A DNA stretch of 11,700 nucleotides from the NCBI GenBank assembly GCA_903856995.1, contig CAIODK010000030.1, forward strand, positions 1-11,700. Direction: 5' to 3'. The translations under genes were made by a program, and so were the position numbers. The notes under the pieces are model-generated. The model made no database searches and was not told where the DNA came from. It saw only the letters and a list, made by a program, of their open reading frames with translations. The DNA comes from an uncultured Burkholderiales bacterium (GTDB lineage Bacteria > Pseudomonadota > Gammaproteobacteria > Burkholderiales > Burkholderiaceae_C). Below are positions 1 to 5,866 of this stretch, in pieces. The first letter of the stretch is position 1, and each line of letters begins with the position of its first letter.

Positions 1-286
1 CAGCTACGCCATCACCGCCATGCGCGAAGCACTGCCCGTGTTTGGCCGAAAAATCAAAGGCTTTGACATGCACGACGCGGTGATGACCGGCGTAGAAACA
101 CGCACCTCATCACCCCTGCGCATTGCCCGTGAAGACGACACCCTGCAAAGCCCCACCCTCTCTGGCCTGTACCCCGCGGGCGAAGGCGCGGGCTATGCAG
201 GCGGCATTTTGTCGGCAGGCGTAGATGGCATTAAAGTAGGCGAAGCCGTCGCGAAACAAATCATTTCTTCAAGGAGCACCCCATGA
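1..286 (+). CDS. FAD-dependent dehydrogenase (COG2509-like), C-terminal fragment
   Basis: This is the 3' end of a gene that starts left of the window; the reading frame is open from base 2 and ends with TGA at 284-286. About 94 residues remain. The visible part contains a TRTSSPLRI segment and, near the end, the motif GLYPAGEGAGYAGGI followed by SAGVDGIKVGEA. That is the typical C-terminal FAD-contacting segment of large (about 540 residue) uncharacterised NAD(P)/FAD-dependent dehydrogenases of the COG2509 type. The substrate of these proteins is not known to me. The stop codon overlaps the start of the cysteine synthase gene as ATGA (283-286), so the two genes are very likely co-transcribed and translationally coupled. 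The family call is from motif recognition. The catalytic N-terminal half, including the dinucleotide-binding glycine motif, is outside the window, so no activity can be checked. Confidence 0.8.
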   Translation, partial: SYAITAMREALPVFGRKIKGFDMHDAVMTGVETRTSSPLRIAREDDTLQSPTLSGLYPAGEGAGYAGGILSAGVDGIKVGEAVAKQIISSRSTP

Positions 287-1200
287 AAGCCAACAGCGTT
301 TTAGACACCATCGGCCACACGCCCCACATCCGCATCAACCGTTTATTTGGCAACACGCATCAGGTGTGGATCAAGTCCGAGCGCACCAACCCCGGTGGCT
401 CCATCAAAGACCGCATCGCGCTGGCGATGGTCGAAGCCGCTGAAAAGTCTGGGGCGTTGAAACCAGGTGGCACCATCATCGAACCCACCTCGGGCAACAC
501 AGGTGTTGGCTTGGCGATGGTTGCCGCGGTGAAGGGCTACAAACTGGTGCTGGTCATGCCCGACAGCATGAGCATTGAGCGCCGCCGTTTGATGCTGGCC
601 TACGGCGCATCATTCGATTTGACACCCCGTGAAAAAGGTATGAAAGGCGCCATCGCCCGCGCCGAAGAACTGGCCGCACAAACACCCGGCGCATGGATCC
701 CGCAGCAGTTTGAAAACCCCGCCAACATCGAGGTGCACGAACGCACCACCGCACAAGAAATCATGGCCGACTTCCCCGAAGGCGTGGACGTGCTCATCAC
801 CGGTGTGGGCACGGGCGGCCACTTAACAGGCACAGCCAAAGTGCTCAAAGCCAAGTGGCCCAAGCTCAAGGTGTACGCCGTCGAGCCCTCGGCCTCCCCC
901 GTCATCTCAGGCGGTGCGCCAGCACCCCACCCCATCCAAGGCATTGGCGCTGGCTTCATTCCTAAAAACTTAGACACCGCGTTGCTCGACGGCGTGATTC
1001 AAGTCGAAGCCGAAGCCGCCCGCGAAATGGGCCGCCGCAGCGCTGCTGAAGAAGGCTTGTTGGTCGGCATTTCGTCGGGCGCGACGCTGGCCGCCATTGC
1101 ACAAAAGCTGCCAGAGATTGCGGCAGGTGCCACCGTGTTGGGCTTTAACTACGACACGGGTGAGCGTTATCTGTCGGTGGAAGGGTACTTACCGGGTTAA
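283..1200 (+). CDS. cysK: Cysteine synthase A (O-acetylserine sulfhydrylase)
   Basis: This is a PLP-dependent fold-type II enzyme of 305 residues, a normal length for CysK/CysM. It is expected to make L-cysteine from O-acetylserine and sulfide in the cytoplasm. The PLP-binding lysine is K42 in NPGGSIKDR. The substrate/PLP loop TSGNTG lies at residues 69-74. A phosphate-binding glycine loop reads GVGTGGHLTG, and later come GIGAGFIP and GISSGA. The C-terminal NYDTGERYLS segment is CysK-like. The N-terminal GHTPHIRINRL replaces the more usual GNTPLVRLNRL, which I regard as a lineage variant. The ATG overlaps the stop of the upstream FAD-dehydrogenase gene by 4 bp, with AAGGAG (positions 271-276) as ribosome binding site. 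CysK versus CysM cannot be fully separated by eye; the GIGAGFIP and DTGERYLS segments favour CysK. The last 12 bp overlap the convergent antitoxin-like gene, and I see no convincing terminator hairpin after the stop. Confidence 0.9.
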   Translation: MKANSVLDTIGHTPHIRINRLFGNTHQVWIKSERTNPGGSIKDRIALAMVEAAEKSGALKPGGTIIEPTSGNTGVGLAMVAAVKGYKLVLVMPDSMSIERRRLMLAYGASFDLTPREKGMKGAIARAEELAAQTPGAWIPQQFENPANIEVHERTTAQEIMADFPEGVDVLITGVGTGGHLTGTAKVLKAKWPKLKVYAVEPSASPVISGGAPAPHPIQGIGAGFIPKNLDTALLDGVIQVEAEAAREMGRRSAAEEGLLVGISSGATLAAIAQKLPEIAAGATVLGFNYDTGERYLSVEGYLPG

Positions 1201-1533
1201 TGACGCTTTTTTCTTTGGCGCAACACGCGATACAGCGGCGGCCTCTTTGGCTTGCTTCATTTGTGTTTGCATGATTTCTTGCAACGCATTGGGTACAAAG
1301 CGCGTCAAGATATCGCGCATCAATGGCTGATAGCCAACACCATGAAAGTGGGCGATCAACTTGTATTGCTCAATCAGTTGCTTAGGCAAACGGATAGAGA
1401 TGGACTGCAGCTCCATCGCTTTGTCTAACGCTTGTTCATGCGCGGCCTCTGCCACGGCAACGTGATCGGCACTGGCACCCAATGCGCGACCGTCCCAAGC
1501 TTCAGCGGTGGTTTCAATCTTCGATGTGTTCAC
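1189..1533 (-). CDS. CopG/BrnA-like ribbon-helix-helix antitoxin, partner of the gene at 1565-1849
   Basis: I predict a 114-residue protein starting at GTG 1533, which has an AAGGAAG ribosome binding site about 6 bases upstream. A longer frame to 1602 would overlap the toxin gene and lacks this signal. The N-terminus MNTSKIETTAEAW and the motif HGVGYQPLMRDIL are what I remember for 'CopG family/BrnA-like' antitoxins. The segment QSISIRLP (residues 43-50) followed by two helices (about 51-62 and 68-79) fits a ribbon-helix-helix DNA-binding fold. The tail is Lys/Ala rich (KKKASLTR). By analogy with BrnA, the N-terminal part would hold the toxin and the RHH would bind the operon's own promoter; that is inference. 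It follows the toxin gene after 31 bp in the same orientation. Its 3' end overlaps the last 12 bp of the convergent cysteine synthase gene. Confidence 0.78.
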   Translation of the reverse strand: MNTSKIETTAEAWDGRALGASADHVAVAEAAHEQALDKAMELQSISIRLPKQLIEQYKLIAHFHGVGYQPLMRDILTRFVPNALQEIMQTQMKQAKEAAAVSRVAPKKKASLTR

Positions 1534-1564
1534 GGTGATCTTCCTTTCGAGGTCGCTTGACCGG

Positions 1565-1849
1565 TTAACCGTGGCGGCTATAAATCTCAATCTCTGTCTC
1601 ATTCGGGCTAAATGCCGATTTCAGATAAATTGTAGAGCCGATTTGTATATACACAATTTTTAAAATCCGGGATTGATTAGTGAGTGCAAGAAACCAAAGC
1701 GTAGGCGGGTCTGTCTTGTGCTTTTCGCGCGTGTCCATCAAGAGTCGTCCAGAACGATTAACGAAGCATTGCTCTACTTCTAGGCGCGTCACCGAATGTT
1801 TGAACGACAGCTTACGCTGAATGTCAGGACTGATTTTTAAGTTATGCAC
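1565..1849 (-). CDS. Toxin-like small protein (family often labelled 'ADP-ribosyl-(dinitrogen reductase) hydrolase')
   Basis: Predicted length is 94 residues from GTG 1849, chosen because AGAGG (1871-1875) sits 9 bases upstream. A TTG at 1858 is in frame but abuts the AGAGG. The core DTREKHKTDPPTLWF (residues 39-53), a preceding CFVNRSGR, and a C-terminal strand pair (LKIVYI, then IYLKSAF..NE.EI.IY) match a small BrnT/RelE-like family. Databases often name that family after dinitrogen-reductase ADP-ribosyl hydrolases, although it is far too short to be one. Paired with a CopG/BrnA-like gene, it is most likely a type II toxin; the mechanism is unknown and RNase activity is only a guess from the fold resemblance. 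The conserved D/E/H/R residues of the core are the obvious catalytic candidates. The gene is visibly AT-richer than its neighbours, which suggests acquisition by transfer. Confidence 0.72.
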   Translation of the reverse strand: MHNLKISPDIQRKLSFKHSVTRLEVEQCFVNRSGRLLMDTREKHKTDPPTLWFLALTNQSRILKIVYIQIGSTIYLKSAFSPNETEIEIYSRHG

Positions 1850-1857
1850 CGCAAACA

Positions 1858-1876
1858 ACCTCTATAAACGAGAGGT
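1858..1876. promoter_or_regulatory. Inverted repeat overlapping the toxin ribosome binding site
   Basis: ACCTCT (1858-1863) and AGAGGT (1871-1876) form perfect 6-bp arms around a 7-bp centre. Read on the - strand, the downstream arm (1863-1858) contains an AGAGG that ends 9 bases before the GTG at 1849. It could be an operator for the ribbon-helix-helix antitoxin, or an mRNA hairpin that hides the ribosome binding site. Only the repeat itself is observed; the role is inferred. Confidence 0.45.
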
Positions 1877-1890
1877 CATTTTGAGTCAAT

Positions 1891-1933
1891 CGTATATACA
1901 GATATTTATCTACTCTCAAAAAGACTTTGACAA
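1891..1933 (-). promoter_or_regulatory. Candidate sigma-70 promoter(s) of the toxin-antitoxin module
   Basis: Two overlapping sigma-70-like arrangements are visible on the - strand. The first has -35 TTGAGA (1919-1914), a 17-bp spacer and -10 TATACG (1896-1891). The second has -35 TTGTCA (1933-1928), a 17-bp spacer and -10 GATAAA (1910-1905). The first would start transcription near 1884, about 35 bases before the GTG at 1849. The stretch is AT-rich and holds a GTATATAC palindrome (1892-1899), GATA/TATC arms (1901-1910), and TTTTGAG/CTCAAAA arms (1879-1885/1915-1921). These would suit autoregulation by the antitoxin. This is by-eye matching only. Confidence 0.4.
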
Positions 1934-1944
1934 CCAGATTGCGC

Positions 1945-3078
1945 TCAACGGTACAGCAACCGATCCAAATCCGTCAGCTCGGCCCGTGCCTCTTTGGCCA
2001 GCTGCGCTTGCTCTTTGAGCCAACGTTTGAGCTCCGCCTCGTTTTGAATGCGGCGCAGGTCGCGCTCTAGCGTGTCGACCCCATGCTCTTTGTCACGCAG
2101 CTGGATGGCCAGCGCGCGCGCCAAGCTCTCTTCGCTGATGTGGTCGAGTTGGTTCACACCCAAGTAGTGACGAATTTCAAACTGAGCTTGCGCTTCGTCT
2201 TCTTCTAGCGCCTCCACTTGCTCTTTGAGCAGCAGACACATGGCGTTGAGTTTGTCGTCCGCGATGCGGCTCAAACTGGCGCTGTCGATTTGCGCCAGTT
2301 GCAATTGCAGCTTGAGCAACTCGGACAAGTTCTTGCGGTCGTACGCGGCGTTGACTTGGCTCATCAGCGCGGTCTTGCGCAGACGTTCGGCCTCGTCAGG
2401 CTCTCGGTCGGGGTGCAAGGCGCTGGCCAGTTGGCGATACACCGTGCGCAGCGCGGTGTTGGCATCCATCTTTTGCTGCTCATCTTTCAGTTGGCGTGCG
2501 GTTGGTTTTTTCTTGACCTTCTTCGCCTGGCGTTTGTCTTCTAGGCGTTGTTGCTCGGCGCGGTGTTGGCGTAGGCCCGCTTCAAACACCGCCTCTGCCG
2601 TGTGTAAATCGTCCACGCCTGCGAGGGGCTTGCCGAACAAATCTTCAAACACCGCCTTGGCGTGTTCAGCGCCCGCGCGGGCTTCTTCTTCCAAGGCTTG
2701 GGCGTCTTCTTCGCTGTGGTGTTGGTTGAACACAGCTTGCACTTGCGCGTCCTGCTTGTGAGCCAACGCCTCGCACAACGCCAAAACAATTTGCGTGGCG
2801 CTGCGCCGTTGCGTCGCTGTGAGCTCGCCGTGGTGCACGCGTCCATCCAAAAACAAGAGCAAGCTTTTGCGTGCCGCATCTTCTTGTTGCTGAAAGGCCG
2901 ACATCTGACTCAGGTGACTGCTGCGGTGTTTGACCGACAAGGCCTCCAACATCTCAATCGACGTCGACAGCTGCGACACGCGCGTCAACAACGTGTTGAA
3001 CCGTTTTTGTGCAGACGTGAGATCAGCGGCAGGCTGAATGGCTACAGTCGCCACCGCTTGCACAGAAACCAACTTCAT
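1945..3078 (-). CDS. J-domain protein with internal J-domain and coiled-coil flanks
   Basis: This is a 377-residue soluble protein with the HPD tripeptide of J-domains at residues 222-224, in the context YRQLASALHPDRE, followed by MSQVNAAYDRKNLSELLKL. The J-domain spans roughly 205-262. The family role is to stimulate the ATPase of an Hsp70 (DnaK). Unlike DnaJ, the J-domain is internal, and I see no Gly/Phe linker, no CxxCxGxG zinc repeats and no substrate-binding C-terminal domain. The flanks (about 120-205 and 290-370) are charged, Gln/Glu/Lys/Arg/Ala-rich and probably coiled-coil, with a basic KKVKKKPTARQ stretch just before the J-domain. Its ATG overlaps the htpX stop as ATGA, so it is translationally coupled to htpX. 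It should not be named dnaJ. No clear terminator was seen after the stop at 1945. Confidence 0.8.
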   Translation of the reverse strand: MKLVSVQAVATVAIQPAADLTSAQKRFNTLLTRVSQLSTSIEMLEALSVKHRSSHLSQMSAFQQQEDAARKSLLLFLDGRVHHGELTATQRRSATQIVLALCEALAHKQDAQVQAVFNQHHSEEDAQALEEEARAGAEHAKAVFEDLFGKPLAGVDDLHTAEAVFEAGLRQHRAEQQRLEDKRQAKKVKKKPTARQLKDEQQKMDANTALRTVYRQLASALHPDREPDEAERLRKTALMSQVNAAYDRKNLSELLKLQLQLAQIDSASLSRIADDKLNAMCLLLKEQVEALEEDEAQAQFEIRHYLGVNQLDHISEESLARALAIQLRDKEHGVDTLERDLRRIQNEAELKRWLKEQAQLAKEARAELTDLDRLLYR

Positions 3079-3947
3079 TGCGCCGCTTGCAACGCAGCAA
3101 TGCGCTCTTCCAACGGTGGGTGGGTGGCAAACAATTTGCCCAAATCACCGGTAATGCCCATCGCCGCTACGCTGGTGGGTAAGGTACCCGCTTGCATGCT
3201 GTTCAACCGTGCCAATGCATTGATCATGGGTTGCTTATTGCCCAACAGATGCGCAGAACCTTCGTCCGCACGGAACTCGCGGTAACGGCTGAACCACGCC
3301 ACGATCATGCTGGCGACAAAACCGAGCACGATATCCAGCACAAAACTGGTGATGTAGTAGCCCATGCCGGGGCCTGTTGATTGGTCGTCTTTGCTGCGCA
3401 ACATGCCGTCCACAAAGTAACCAATCACGCGGCTCAAGAACACCACAAAGGTGTTGAGCACGCCTTGGATGAGCGTGAGCGTGACCATGTCGCCATTGGC
3501 CACGTGCGCAATCTCGTGACCCAGCACGGCTTCGATTTCTTCGCGGGTCATGCCTTGCAACAAACCGGTAGACACCGCCACCAGGGCCGAGTTTTTGAAC
3601 GCGCCTGTGGCGAAGGCGTTGGGCTCACCTTCGTAAATCGCCACTTCGGGCATGGCGATGCCAGCGCGCTCAGACAGGCGCTGCACGGTGCTGACAATCC
3701 AAGCTTCATCTTGGTTGGCAGGCTGATTGATGACGTGCGCGCCCGTGCTCCACTTGGCCATGGGCTTGCTCATCAAGAGCGAAATGATGGCACCGCCAAA
3801 ACCCATGATGAGCGAGAAGCCCAACAAACTAGACAGGTTCAGACCGTTGGCCGTGAGGTAGCGGTTGACGCCGAGCAAACTGGCGACGACCCCGAGCACC
3901 ACCATGACGGCCAGGTTGGTCAGGACGAACAGAAGAATGCGTTTCAT
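3075..3947 (-). CDS. htpX: Membrane zinc metalloprotease HtpX
   Basis: HtpX is an M48-family inner-membrane protease that degrades damaged or misassembled membrane proteins alongside FtsH. The 290 residues match the usual length (about 290). The zinc motif HEIAH is at 144-148, and the third ligand is probably E224 in SRYREFRADEGSA. The C-terminal motif THPPLEERI is also typical. Hydrophobic segments lie near residues 4-26 and 38-58 before the catalytic site, and near 158-178 and 198-218 after it. The ATG at 3947 is preceded by an AAGGGAA ribosome binding site. The gene follows a DUF3025 gene after 45 bp, and its stop overlaps the start of a J-domain protein gene by 4 bp, pointing to a shared protein-quality-control role. 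No heat-shock-type promoter was recognised in the 45-bp gap. Confidence 0.95.
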   Translation of the reverse strand: MKRILLFVLTNLAVMVVLGVVASLLGVNRYLTANGLNLSSLLGFSLIMGFGGAIISLLMSKPMAKWSTGAHVINQPANQDEAWIVSTVQRLSERAGIAMPEVAIYEGEPNAFATGAFKNSALVAVSTGLLQGMTREEIEAVLGHEIAHVANGDMVTLTLIQGVLNTFVVFLSRVIGYFVDGMLRSKDDQSTGPGMGYYITSFVLDIVLGFVASMIVAWFSRYREFRADEGSAHLLGNKQPMINALARLNSMQAGTLPTSVAAMGITGDLGKLFATHPPLEERIAALQAAQ

Positions 3948-3992
3948 GATTTCCCTTTCAGCGGTGAAGTCAAAGGACCTCAGACACGAATA

Positions 3993-4739
3993 TTAGACAC
4001 GTTTCGGACGAAACACATGCGTGTCTTCGTAAAACACCCGCTCGGTGTTGGCCACCCACCAGCCGGGTACGCCCAGCACGGGCAGCGGTTCGTAGGGTTT
4101 GGTGGCGAGCTTGGTGGGTTGCAGGTCTTGCACCAACCAAGCGTCTAGCGCGGCTTCGTCATGCGGATTGACTTCATTCGCAACGCGGTACACATGACCC
4201 GTGATGGACTTGTAGGGCGTGACGAGTTTTTCAAGCAACGCATGGCCGAACAGCACGAGGTGCACGTGCTGCCATTGGTCGCGCAAATCCACAAAAAGTT
4301 TAAGCCAATCGCGCGCTTGCAGCGCAGCCCACACCTCATCAGGCGCGTGCATCAGGACGACGTTCTCATCAAACAAGGTGAGCGCGTCACGGACCGGGCC
4401 GCGTGTATGGCGAATGCCTTGCGCTTCAATCTCTGAGGCTTGCAGTTGGTTCAAACGACGCTTGGCCAGAGGAAATCGGTGCCAGCACAGGCCGTTGAAG
4501 AAGTCGTGCAGACCATCTCGGGTGGGGACTTGCGCGGTTTTGAAAATGAAGTCTTCGTAGGCTTGCCCCTCAGGCAGGGCAGCTTGGGGAACGAACGTCA
4601 CGTTGTTGTCGCGCCTAGCGTTCAGGGCGTCGGCCACGCTGTGTTGTTGCAGAGCTTGCGTTGCGATGGGCTCGCCTATGTCACGCCATTGGGCGAACCA
4701 CGGGTGTGACCACTCAATGCCCTCTAAACCACACGCCAA
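3993..4739 (-). CDS. DUF3025 domain protein
   Basis: This 248-residue protein of unknown function is recognised as DUF3025 by the early WSHPWF segment and the central DFFNGLCWHRFPLAK followed by a LN.LQA.EI pattern. It also has a conserved-looking DALTLFDENVVLM stretch and a C-terminal LPVLGVPGWW. There is no signal peptide or obvious membrane segment, so it is probably cytoplasmic. The start is a TTG at 4739 inside the end of pyrC (16-bp overlap), supported by GAGG 7 bases upstream; no nearby ATG keeps the WSHPWF segment. Tight overlap with pyrC and a 45-bp gap to htpX place it in one transcription unit. Why a DUF3025 protein travels with pyrC and htpX is unknown to me. A short hairpin-forming sequence (3996-4025) lies at its 3' end. 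Confidence 0.8.
   Translation of the reverse strand: MACGLEGIEWSHPWFAQWRDIGEPIATQALQQHSVADALNARRDNNVTFVPQAALPEGQAYEDFIFKTAQVPTRDGLHDFFNGLCWHRFPLAKRRLNQLQASEIEAQGIRHTRGPVRDALTLFDENVVLMHAPDEVWAALQARDWLKLFVDLRDQWQHVHLVLFGHALLEKLVTPYKSITGHVYRVANEVNPHDEAALDAWLVQDLQPTKLATKPYEPLPVLGVPGWWVANTERVFYEDTHVFRPKRV
3996..4025 (-). other. Potential RNA hairpin at the DUF3025-htpX junction
   Basis: Nested complementary arms are present: GACAC (3996-4000) with GTGTC (4021-4025), and GTTTCG (4001-4006) with CGAAAC (4009-4014), leaving a one-sided bulge of six bases. In the - strand mRNA this ends at the last codons of the DUF3025 gene. No U-run follows, so it is not a standard terminator. It could stabilise or delimit the mRNA segment before htpX, or be chance within a coding sequence. 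Confidence 0.3.
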
Positions 4740-5755
4740 GGCAGTGCCTCGCCAGAGCGCAATGGCTTCAATTCAGCATCACCGAAAGCAAAGCTCTCGG
4801 GCGGTGTCCAGCTCTCGCGGCGCAAGGTCAGCGTGTCGCTGTTGCGTGGCAAACCGTAAAAATCAGCCCCGTAAAAACTTGCAAACCCCTCGAGCTTGTC
4901 GAGCGCCCCAGCGTTGTCAAACGCTTCCGCGTACATCGGCATCGCCGCGTGGGCGGTGTAGCAACCGGCGCAGCCCGTGGCGTGTTCTTTGAGTTGCGCG
5001 GGGTGTGGCGCGCTGTCGGTGCCCAAGAAAAACTTGGGTGAGCCACTGGTGGCCGCTGTCACCAAGGCTTGGCGATGCGTCTCGCGCTTCAACACCGGCA
5101 AGCAGTAGAAATGCGGGCGAATGCCACCGGTGAAGATGGCGTTGCGGTTGTACAGCAAGTGGTGCACGGTGATGGTGGCAGCCGTGTACTTGTCGCTCCC
5201 GGCCACGTATTGCGCGGCCTCAGCGGTGGTGATGTGCTCGAACACAATTTTGAGTTCAGGGAAATCTTTGCGCAGCGGAATGAGCTGGGTGTCGATAAAC
5301 ACGGCTTCGCGGTCAAACAAGTCGATGTCGGGGCTAGTGACTTCGCCGTGCACCAACAACAACATGCCCGCTTTTTGCATGGCTTCAAGTGTTTTGTAGG
5401 TCTTGCGCAGATCGGTCACGCCAGCATCGCTGTTGGTGGTTGCGCCGGCGGGGTAGAGCTTGGCGGCAACCACGCCTGCGTCTTTGGCGCGCGCGATTTC
5501 GTCTGCGGGCAGGTTGTCGGTGAGGTAGAGCGTCATCAAGGGCTCAAAGCGCACGCCTGGCGGCACTGCGGCCAAGATGCGTTGTTTGTATGCCATGGCC
5601 TGTGCCGCGGTGGTGACCGGTGGGCGGAGGTTGGGCATGATGATGGCGCGGCCAAACTCGGCGGCGGTATGCGGCACCACGGTGTTGAGTGCAGCACCGT
5701 CGCGCACGTGCAGGTGCCAGTCGTCGGGTCTGGTGATGGTGAGTTCTTGCGTCAT
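4724..5755 (-). CDS. pyrC: Dihydroorotase, class II
   Basis: This zinc amidohydrolase converts N-carbamoyl-L-aspartate to L-dihydroorotate, the third step of de novo pyrimidine synthesis. Its 343 residues match the E. coli-type enzyme length (about 348). Metal and active-site residues are all present: H14 and H16 in WHLHVRDG, the lysine carboxylated in the family at K99 (VAAKLYPAGATTNS), H136 (LLLVHGE), H174 (IVFEHIT), and D247 in FFLGTDSAPH. These sit at the E. coli positions shifted by 2-3 residues. The ATG at 5755 has only a poorly spaced AGGG before it, so translation initiation may be weak or structure-controlled. The leader upstream contains two long inverted repeats (5789-5969). The gene overlaps the following DUF3025 gene by 16 bp. 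Confidence 0.96.
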   Translation of the reverse strand: MTQELTITRPDDWHLHVRDGAALNTVVPHTAAEFGRAIIMPNLRPPVTTAAQAMAYKQRILAAVPPGVRFEPLMTLYLTDNLPADEIARAKDAGVVAAKLYPAGATTNSDAGVTDLRKTYKTLEAMQKAGMLLLVHGEVTSPDIDLFDREAVFIDTQLIPLRKDFPELKIVFEHITTAEAAQYVAGSDKYTAATITVHHLLYNRNAIFTGGIRPHFYCLPVLKRETHRQALVTAATSGSPKFFLGTDSAPHPAQLKEHATGCAGCYTAHAAMPMYAEAFDNAGALDKLEGFASFYGADFYGLPRNSDTLTLRRESWTPPESFAFGDAELKPLRSGEALPWRVV

Positions 5756-5788
5756 GCCCTGATTGTCGCTTTTTTGTTTCTGGGCTCG

Positions 5789-5866
5789 CTGTGGGCAGAG
5801 GGCATGGGCAGGTTCCTCATGCTGGGGTACCAGAAATCGTCACCTACCCATGCCCTCTACCCACAG
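5789..5866. repeat. Long inverted repeat A/A' in the pyrC leader
   Basis: Arms at 5789-5812 and 5843-5866 are complementary at 22 of 24 positions around a 30-base loop. The two mismatches (C5796/A5859 and C5809/A5846) would be G-U pairs in a - strand transcript, so the leader RNA of pyrC could form an unbroken 24-pair stem. The near arm ends 33 bases before the pyrC ATG. No U-tract follows it in the direction of transcription, so it does not look like a plain intrinsic terminator. It may act on translation or mRNA stability, or be part of an inserted repeat element. Confidence 0.8.

Noticed and set aside
600..977. 125-codon - strand frame inside cysK
   Set aside because: It lies wholly within a strongly supported cysteine synthase gene and has no ribosome binding site or motif that I recognise.
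1201..1215. T-run after cysK as an intrinsic terminator
   Set aside because: GCTTTTTTC follows the stop, but no stable GC-rich hairpin precedes it, and the bases are coding for the convergent antitoxin.
1534..1602. Upstream extension of the antitoxin to an ATG-less start at 1602
   Set aside because: It would overlap the toxin gene and lacks a ribosome binding site, while GTG 1533 has AAGGAAG at good spacing and gives the family-like N-terminus MNTSKIE.
2225..3285. Several + strand open frames of 108-207 codons opposite the J-domain gene
   Set aside because: They are mirror frames of a coiled-coil, Gln/Ala/Leu-rich coding sequence; composition explains their openness.
3948..3992. Heat-shock promoter before htpX
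   Set aside because: A TAATAT -10-like element exists at 3995-3990, but no matching -35 and no CTTGAAA/CCCCAT-type heat-shock elements were seen.
3381..4148. 255-codon open frame on the + strand opposite htpX and DUF3025
   Set aside because: It is antisense to two well supported genes, with a His/Gln-rich composition and no family resemblance.
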